This document shows, piece after piece, positions 1-5,018 of a stretch of 8,096 bases of DNA. The stretch's first letter is position 1. Each line of letters starts with the position of its first letter. The DNA lies in assembly GCA_003455275.1 (NCBI GenBank), contig DMRR01000228.1, forward strand, positions 739 to 8,834, given 5' to 3'. The stretch is from Bacteroidota bacterium (lineage in GTDB: Bacteria > Bacteroidota > Bacteroidia > Chitinophagales > UBA10324). Position numbers and translations under genes: made by a program. The notes under the pieces were generated by a model that was not told the origin of the DNA, did not search any database, and saw nothing but the letters and a program-made list of their open reading frames with translations.

Positions 1-1647
1 CCGGTCAACAAGTATCCGTTTTCAGTTGCGTATCTCACTTCAGCAAAAACTTATCTCAAGATCAACCAGGTGATCAGAAAAAATACTTTGATGCCTGAAC
101 ATTTTCTTCTCGATAGAATTTTAGGTGATGATATCCTCCTTACTACTTCCCTGCTTTCTAAAATTAAACCTGAACCAACAGGTACAGCTAATAGCATTCT
201 ATCCATGGCTGACTTTGGAGTTCCCAATGTAATTGCAACCACAACAACCCAAACTCAGATATCAACAACGCAGCAAACCACTACCACCAATCCACAAAAT
301 GGAATTCAACCCAACAACACTACTCAAACAACGGGTCAGCAAAACTCCACAGTTATAAATACCAACCCGCAGAATAATATTCCATCGGCACCAGTGAAAA
401 TAAAACCTTCTGCCACCAATGTGAAGGATTTTGTTGCCGACAGTATTCGTGTTCTTCTGAAACCGGTGGAGAATGAAATGGTATCGGTGCAGTTATTCAT
501 CAGCGGTGGAGTGGCAGGTTATCCTATGGCCAAGCAAGGAATAGAAGCCGTTGCGCTTGATTGGGCTCTTAATGGCGGCACCAAAACTTTGACACCGGAG
601 CAACTGCAGGCAAGGGAAGAGTTGCTTGGTATAAGTATCCGATACAAAGTATTTGCGGATTATTCAGTCGTTTCTATGAACTGCCTTCATAAGCAATTTG
701 ATGAATGTTATCAGTTATTTACTGATGTGATTACGCACCCTGTTTTTACTCCTGATCAATTAAGCAATTCTAAAGATGCAGTGGTTGCACATGACAGTGA
801 AAGAGATCCCATGGATGTGCTGAAACAGACCGCACTCATTTACACTTTTACCGGAAAACAATATGATAAAAATCCTGAAGGCGATGAAATCTCAATCGGA
901 AAACTGACAGCTGATGAAATAAAAAAATATTATGCTGCCTTGATGGTGAGAAAAAGAATAATACTGGTAGTGACCGGAGATTTTACAGCAGAAGATCTCA
1001 GTATGAAAATGAGAAACAGTTTCAGATCACTGCCTGCCGGAACCGCTCTTACCACACCTTCGGGCGGACTTGATATTGGCGGTTCGGCTTTCAAATCTAT
1101 TAGCCTGCATGATAACTCGGTGAACAGGATCGTGGGTATTGCAAGCGCGCCCGATGCCGGAAGCAACGATGAACTTGCACTTATGCTCGCGTGCGAAATT
1201 CTTAACCACAGGATTGAGGTAGAAGTAACGGAGAAAAAAAATCTCACTTCAGATTTTCAATTGAGTGTAGCGGGTATCCGGCAAAATCTCACCTGGATTT
1301 CGCTTACTTCTGAATCACCCGACAAAGCGATACAAGCTATTTTGGATGAAGTGAAAAAAGCACGCAAGCTCGGATTCACTGCTGATGAACTGCAGGAAGC
1401 GAAAGACCGGTTTATAACCGGCTATTTTATTTCCAATCAGGATAATGCTGCTCTCAGTATGCTTCTTGGTAAAAGCGAAGAGAATGATGACTGGGTGGAT
1501 GCAGAAAACCTTTATACAAATATCAGCAATGTTGCGCTCGCTGATGTTACAGCTGCTCTTCGCAAATACATGAAGGGATTCCGGTTTTACTATTCAGGAA
1601 ATCCTGATGATGCGAACGAAATTATTTTTACTCAGAAGCTGGATTGA
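1..1647 (+). CDS. M16 (insulinase/pitrilysin) family protein, zinc site lost, 5' end missing
   Basis: The reading frame is open from the first base to the TGA at 1645-1647, giving 548 visible codons, so this is the 3' part of a longer gene. The GTG at 70 is in frame but nothing favours it as a start. From about visible residue 144 (SIRVLLKPVENEMVSVQLF) the protein follows the M16 fold: N-terminal half to about 345, then a C-terminal half with the RIVGIASAPDAGSNDELALM and GFTADELQEAKDRF stretches. The zinc motif HxxEH is replaced by VALDW (550-564), and the downstream acidic ligand region reads KDAVVAHDSERDP, so this domain should not bind zinc or cut peptides. Before it lies a Thr/Gln/Asn-rich linker, and before that about 75 residues I cannot assign. 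In the M16B subfamily, inactive domains pair with an active one, either in the same chain or in a neighbouring gene; that partner would be upstream of this window. The likely location is periplasm or outer membrane (inference). Confident of the family, not of the substrate. Confidence 0.85.
   Translation, partial: PVNKYPFSVAYLTSAKTYLKINQVIRKNTLMPEHFLLDRILGDDILLTTSLLSKIKPEPTGTANSILSMADFGVPNVIATTTTQTQISTTQQTTTTNPQNGIQPNNTTQTTGQQNSTVINTNPQNNIPSAPVKIKPSATNVKDFVADSIRVLLKPVENEMVSVQLFISGGVAGYPMAKQGIEAVALDWALNGGTKTLTPEQLQAREELLGISIRYKVFADYSVVSMNCLHKQFDECYQLFTDVITHPVFTPDQLSNSKDAVVAHDSERDPMDVLKQTALIYTFTGKQYDKNPEGDEISIGKLTADEIKKYYAALMVRKRIILVVTGDFTAEDLSMKMRNSFRSLPAGTALTTPSGGLDIGGSAFKSISLHDNSVNRIVGIASAPDAGSNDELALMLACEILNHRIEVEVTEKKNLTSDFQLSVAGIRQNLTWISLTSESPDKAIQAILDEVKKARKLGFTADELQEAKDRFITGYFISNQDNAALSMLLGKSEENDDWVDAENLYTNISNVALADVTAALRKYMKGFRFYYSGNPDDANEIIFTQKLD
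232..399 (+). repeat. Thr/Gln/Asn-rich low-complexity linker inside the M16 protein
   Basis: About 55 codons are dominated by Thr, Gln, Asn and Ser with scattered Pro, including the runs TTTTQTQ, TTQQTTTTN and NNTTQTTGQQN. At the DNA level this gives ACA/ACC and CAA/CAG-rich sequence. It has no hydrophobic core and looks like a flexible, disordered spacer between the unassigned N-terminal part and the degenerate M16 domain. It is compositional, not an exact tandem repeat. Confidence 0.75.
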
Positions 1648-1663
1648 TCAAAAGTTTTTTCGC

Positions 1664-3832
1664 TCACTCACTCACTTCCAAATCCATCTGCCGTTTTTCC
1701 ATATTGGCGCTTATAAGTTTTACTCGCACGGTATCACCAAGTTGAAACTTTCTTCCATATTTTCTGCCGACTAAGCGATGCTTTTTTTCATCGAAAACAT
1801 AAAAGTCAGCATCTATTGCATTTAGTTTCACTAAACCCTCGCACTTGGTTTCAATTATTTCTACAAACATTCCGAAGTTGGTGACACCGGTTATCACTCC
1901 GTCGAAATCTTCGCCTATACGGCTTTGCATGAATTCTACCTGTTTATATTTCACACTCGTGCGCTCTGCTTCAGCTGCATTGCGTTCCATCTCTGAGGAA
2001 TGATCACATTGCTGTTCGAGCTTGCTGTTTACAGACCAGGTGTCAGTGAGTACTTCGGCAAGTATGCGATGACTCATGACATCAGGATAACGGCGAATAG
2101 GAGAGGTGAAGTGAGTGTAAAATGGAAAAGCCAGTCCGTAGTGACCGATATTTTTTGTAGTGTAAACTGCCTTTGCCATTGTTCGGATGCCGAGACTTTC
2201 TAGCATGTGCTGCTCTGGTTTTCCTTTTACATCTTCCAGAAGTTTGTTCAAAGATTTTGCAATGTGCTTAGGTGTAGAGAGATTCATCTTGTAGCCGAAT
2301 GCAAGAGCAGTTTCTCCAAACGCTGCGAGCTTTTCCGAATCAGGAACATCATGCACGCGATACACAAACGGAATTTCTTTTCCTGATTTTGTTTTCTTCT
2401 TCGCTACAAACTCCGCAACTTTTCTATTGGCAAGCAACATGAAATCTTCAATCAGCAGGTGCGTGTCTTTCCGTTCTTTGATTATGATGCCGATTGGTTT
2501 TTTCTCAGCATCAAGCTTGAATTTTATTTCTGTTGTGTCAAAGTTTATTGCACCATTCTTGAATTTCTTTTCGCGCAGTTTATAGGCAAGTGAGTTCAGA
2601 GTTAGCAATTCCTCACGGAATAAATCTGATTCACCGTCCAGAACTTTCTGTGCTTCTTCGTAAGTAAATCTTTTGTCGGAATGAATCACAGTTCTTCCAA
2701 ACCACTCATTTTGAATTTCTGCTTTGCTGTTTAGTTCAAAGACAGCAGCGAAACACAGTTTGTCTTCATTTGGGCGGAGTGAACACAATTCATTTGATAA
2801 TCTTTCAGGAAACATCGGAACAACCCTGTCAACGAGATAGACTGAGGTTGCGCGCAGATACGCCTCGCGGTCTAGCGCAGTTCCGGGAACGACATAGTGC
2901 GCAACATCTGCAATGTGAACTCCTACTTCATAATTTCCATTCGGAAGTTTTTGAAATGAAAGTGCATCATCGAAATCTTTCGCGTCTTCAGGGTCAATAG
3001 TGAAAGTGGTGATGTTTCTGAAGTCTCGGCGCTTTTTAATTTCTTCCGCAGGAATTTTATCAGAAATATTTTTTGACTCTTCAAGAACATCTTTCGGAAA
3101 TTCAAGATTGAAATTGAACTCAAGCAAAATCGAATTCATCTCTACATCATTAGTCCCTGCAGGACCGAGCACCAGCGTAACTTCTCCTTCGGGATATTCT
3201 CTTTCCCACTTTCCCATTTTCACCAGCACCTTATCGTTCAGTTTTGCTCCATTCAGTTGAGCATCGCTGATAAAAAAGTTCACTGGAAAATTCGCAGCAT
3301 CAGGCACCATCACAGTTCTGCCTTCTTCTTTTCTTATAGTTCCTGCGTAAAGCTCCTGCGCACGCTTAACAATCTCAATCACTTTTCCTTCCCTGCGTTT
3401 TCTTTTTTTATCCGGATAAAGTTTTACGCGTACAGTGTCTCCTTCAAACGCACGGCCTGTTTTATAAGCATCAATTCTTATATCGTTGTCGTGACCGGGC
3501 ACTACAACCCATGCGTTTCCATTCTGTGTAAATTCAATTACACCTTCAATTGAATCTACGCTGAGCAGGTTTCTTTTTTCTGTTTGTGCTTTTCCTCCTT
3601 CAGTTTCATTTCGCTTGTCTTTACCCAGGAAATATCCATTGCCCTTGTGATTCATTCTTCCATCGGCAAGCAAAATCGAGAGAGAGGCATGAAGTTTCTC
3701 TGCAGGATATTTATGCGAAAACTTTTTCTTGATCTGTTTGAAAGTAAGTTTCTTGTTTCCTGTTTTTAAAAACAGTTTGATAATGGCATCAATAATTTCG
3801 GGATGCAAACCGATTTCTTCATTCTTGTTCAT
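1664..3832 (-). CDS. rnr: Ribonuclease R (RNB-family 3'-5' exoribonuclease)
   Basis: A 722-residue processive exoribonuclease of the RNase II/R family, which degrades structured RNA 3' to 5' in the cytoplasm and takes part in mRNA and rRNA turnover. Domains in order: N-terminal winged-helix-like region (about 8-70), cold-shock/OB domains (about 90-240), RNB catalytic domain (about 270-600) and S1 RNA-binding domain (about 640-720). The catalytic motif TIDPEDAKDFDDA carries Asp280, Asp286, Asp288 and Asp289, matching the four metal-binding aspartates of the family. HIADVAHYV (307-315) and HFTSPIRRYPD (574-584) are also signatures. It ends right after the S1 domain, without the lysine-rich tail of E. 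coli RNase R (813 aa). The winged helix and tandem OB domains favour RNase R over RNase II. The ATG at 3830-3832 is the first start; an in-frame TGA lies five codons upstream. No Shine-Dalgarno is visible, as is usual in Bacteroidota. Confidence 0.97.
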   Translation of the reverse strand: MNKNEEIGLHPEIIDAIIKLFLKTGNKKLTFKQIKKKFSHKYPAEKLHASLSILLADGRMNHKGNGYFLGKDKRNETEGGKAQTEKRNLLSVDSIEGVIEFTQNGNAWVVVPGHDNDIRIDAYKTGRAFEGDTVRVKLYPDKKRKRREGKVIEIVKRAQELYAGTIRKEEGRTVMVPDAANFPVNFFISDAQLNGAKLNDKVLVKMGKWEREYPEGEVTLVLGPAGTNDVEMNSILLEFNFNLEFPKDVLEESKNISDKIPAEEIKKRRDFRNITTFTIDPEDAKDFDDALSFQKLPNGNYEVGVHIADVAHYVVPGTALDREAYLRATSVYLVDRVVPMFPERLSNELCSLRPNEDKLCFAAVFELNSKAEIQNEWFGRTVIHSDKRFTYEEAQKVLDGESDLFREELLTLNSLAYKLREKKFKNGAINFDTTEIKFKLDAEKKPIGIIIKERKDTHLLIEDFMLLANRKVAEFVAKKKTKSGKEIPFVYRVHDVPDSEKLAAFGETALAFGYKMNLSTPKHIAKSLNKLLEDVKGKPEQHMLESLGIRTMAKAVYTTKNIGHYGLAFPFYTHFTSPIRRYPDVMSHRILAEVLTDTWSVNSKLEQQCDHSSEMERNAAEAERTSVKYKQVEFMQSRIGEDFDGVITGVTNFGMFVEIIETKCEGLVKLNAIDADFYVFDEKKHRLVGRKYGRKFQLGDTVRVKLISANMEKRQMDLEVSE

Positions 3833-3866
3833 CTTATAATTTGAAATTCATTTTGAATAAATGTGC

Positions 3867-3882
3867 AGGAAAAAAATTTCCT
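3867..3882 (-). other. Perfect inverted repeat in the presumed rnr leader
   Basis: AGGAAA and TTTCCT are separated by four A (four T on the rnr strand), so a 6-bp stem with a 4-base loop can form 35 bases upstream of the rnr ATG. If the TAnnTTTG box at 3901-3908 is used, the hairpin lies in the 5' untranslated RNA. On the minus strand the T-run is in the loop and arm rather than after the stem, so it does not look like a terminator. Function unknown; it could be a chance A/T-rich palindrome. Confidence 0.35.
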
Positions 3883-3900
3883 ATAAATATTTAACTGCAG

Positions 3901-3908
3901 CAAAAGTA
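3901..3908 (-). promoter_or_regulatory. Probable rnr promoter -7 box (TACTTTTG)
   Basis: On the minus strand TACTTTTG matches the Bacteroidota -7 consensus TAnnTTTG at every specified position and lies about 70 bases before the rnr ATG. I do not see the companion TTG element at the usual -33 distance; that region is instead the edge of a TTAAATC heptamer repeat. A start site near 3895 would give a leader of roughly 60 bases. Confidence 0.45.
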
Positions 3909-3922
3909 GTTACAGGATTTTT

Positions 3923-3950
3923 GATTTAAGATTTAAGAATTAAGATTTAA
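3923..3950. repeat. Four-copy 7-bp tandem repeat (GATTTAA) upstream of rnr
   Basis: Four head-to-tail heptamers: GATTTAA, GATTTAA, GAATTAA (one mismatch), GATTTAA. The array starts directly beyond the lipoprotein stop codon (3951-3953) and ends 14 bases before the TACTTTTG box, so on the minus strand it sits just upstream of and reaching into the -33 region of the likely rnr promoter. Part of it also forms an AT-only inverted repeat, GAATTAA (3937-3943) with TTAATTC (3951-3957), spanning the lipoprotein stop. Confidence 0.8.
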
Positions 3951-4340
3951 TTAATTCTTTCTGAAGTGCAGTTCTTCGTCATTAACAGTGCTGTCTTCGT
4001 CGAGCATAATTTCAGTTTCAGACTTCAGAATTAGCAGCCAGTCTTCATTTATATTTTGAAGTGAAGAAGTTCCGGAGGTAGTGATATTGAAAATAAAATC
4101 ACTGGCTGAATATTTCCATGTTCCCGGGTAATTGACTCCATTTTTTGTCGCGACGAATGAGCTGTCAGTATTGAAAGAAAAAGTGTAACCGCTGAAATCA
4201 GAAGTGTGATCTGCAGCACCTACCTGATAAAAACTAACATACCAGCTGCCGGAAAGGTCGAGCGGTTTTTTTGCCTGTTCTTTCTTTTTGCAAGCCATCA
4301 TGCAACTCAGTAATAAGAAGGCGAGCAAAAAGTTTTTCAT
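3951..4340 (-). CDS. Small lipoprotein, lipocalin-like, function unknown
   Basis: A 129-residue protein starting MKNFLLAFLLLSCMMACKKK. It has a short Lys-Asn amino end, a hydrophobic segment and two candidate lipobox cysteines: Cys13 (LLSC) and Cys17 (MMAC, followed by KKKE). Cys followed by lysines is common in Bacteroidota lipoproteins, so Cys17 is an attractive site, although LLSC fits the lipobox better. The mature part opens with LDLSGSWYVSFYQ and continues as alternating strand-like segments (YTFSFNTDSSFVATKNG, GTWKYSASDFIFNI, WLLILKSETEIMLDE). This resembles the small lipocalin-like lipoproteins of the phylum, a judgement by feel and not a firm family call. An in-frame ATG at 4385 exists but would add 15 residues before the signal peptide and would run through the terminator hairpin at 4361-4396, so I use 4340. 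It probably acts at the cell envelope; the role is unknown. Confidence 0.8.
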   Translation of the reverse strand: MKNFLLAFLLLSCMMACKKKEQAKKPLDLSGSWYVSFYQVGAADHTSDFSGYTFSFNTDSSFVATKNGVNYPGTWKYSASDFIFNITTSGTSSLQNINEDWLLILKSETEIMLDEDSTVNDEELHFRKN

Positions 4341-4346
4341 CCAATT

Positions 4347-4354
4347 CAAATGTA
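4347..4354 (-). promoter_or_regulatory. Possible promoter -7 box for the lipoprotein gene (TACATTTG)
   Basis: TACATTTG on the minus strand matches TAnnTTTG fully and lies between the terminator at 4361-4396 and the lipoprotein ATG at 4340, where a separate promoter would be expected. It ends only six bases before the ATG, so the transcript would be leaderless or nearly so, and no TTG is seen at -33. Weak support. Confidence 0.3.
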
Positions 4355-4360
4355 AGTACA

Positions 4361-4396
4361 AGAAATAAAAAAGGGAAGCCGGCAAGACCTCCCTTT
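4361..4396 (-). terminator. Intrinsic terminator after the SRPBCC gene
   Basis: The arms 4370-4380 and 4386-4396 pair over 11 bp with a 5-base loop (TTGCC on the minus strand). On the minus strand the stem is followed by TTTATTTCT. Two of the pairs (4377 with 4389, 4379 with 4387) are G-U wobbles only in RNA read from the minus strand; in plus-strand RNA they would be A/C mismatches. The hairpin therefore points to minus-strand termination, about 20 bases after the SRPBCC stop codon (4417-4419), and it separates that gene from the lipoprotein gene. Confidence 0.8.
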
Positions 4397-4416
4397 CAAA
4401 TAATTAATTCTGAAAT

Positions 4417-4956
4417 TTATTTCTCCATAACTACTTTAAGGTTATCCAGCCCTTTTTGTAAATCATCTCCAAGCATTTTATCCATATTCATAAACAACAA
4501 CATTAAATTCATAGGGTAAGGCATCTTGCCATTAAATCCCCACTGAACCTTGGTTGTTGTGCTGTCAAGAGCTTCAGTAGTCATAAATGCATTGTCAGTT
4601 GCAGTAAATGGTTTCATGAATCGAAGCTCCATGTCTATTCGTTCCCCATCCTTTATTGCTTTGATTTCCTGCTCTCCCTTTCCTACATCTTTCATTTCGC
4701 TGTCCCATGAAGCAACAAAACCAACAGTTCCGTCAGTGCCCCGTTTTTCTTTTTTCATTTTCGGATCTTTATTATTCCAAACGCTGTAGTTATCCTGATT
4801 GCCAATAAATTTAATGTAATCAAAAACCTGCTGCTTTGGTTTGCTGATGGTGACTTCGCGGGTAACTGCATAATCTGATTTTACTACTGCAGCTGTAATA
4901 AGTCCGAGAGCAATAATTCCTATGATGGTGAAGAGAGCGTATTTAAGTATTTTCAT
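4417..4956 (-). CDS. Membrane-anchored SRPBCC (polyketide cyclase-like) family protein
   Basis: A 179-residue protein with one N-terminal hydrophobic segment (about 6-25, FTIIGIIALGLITAAVV) after a short Lys-containing start, then a single SRPBCC/START-like domain (about 30-178). The features are those of the Bacteroidota SRPBCC group often annotated as polyketide cyclase: YAVTREVTISKPKQQVFDYI at the start of the domain, then SVWNNKDPKMKKEKRGTDGTVGF, the WDSEMKDVGKGEQEI strand pair, ELRFMKPF, and a C-terminal helix with LMLLFMNMDKMLGDDLQKGL. The fold forms a helix-grip cavity for hydrophobic ligands, but no catalytic residue or ligand can be named from sequence. The domain is probably held on the outer face of the inner membrane, or exported. 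The length is complete for the family. The ATG at 4954-4956 is the only sensible start; no Shine-Dalgarno is visible. It lies 62 bases after the stop of the type IX-secreted protein gene and may be co-transcribed with it. Confidence 0.85.
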   Translation of the reverse strand: MKILKYALFTIIGIIALGLITAAVVKSDYAVTREVTISKPKQQVFDYIKFIGNQDNYSVWNNKDPKMKKEKRGTDGTVGFVASWDSEMKDVGKGEQEIKAIKDGERIDMELRFMKPFTATDNAFMTTEALDSTTTKVQWGFNGKMPYPMNLMLLFMNMDKMLGDDLQKGLDNLKVVMEK

Positions 4957-5018
4957 GAGTGAAAGTTTTGTGTTTTGAATTGAGTGGTCGAACTTATTAA
5001 TTTCAGATGAAATAAAAT

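Noticed and set aside
70..72. GTG as start codon of the M16 family gene
   Set aside because: The frame is open upstream to the window edge, and no signal peptide follows the GTG. It is more likely an internal valine of a longer protein.
930..1247. 105-codon minus-strand frame opposite the M16 gene
   Set aside because: It lies antisense to a conserved M16 segment with no upstream signal or domain; a shadow frame.
4341..4385. Longer lipoprotein start giving a 144-residue product
   Set aside because: The extra 15 residues precede a proper lipoprotein signal peptide and would be encoded across the terminator hairpin; 4340 is the better start.
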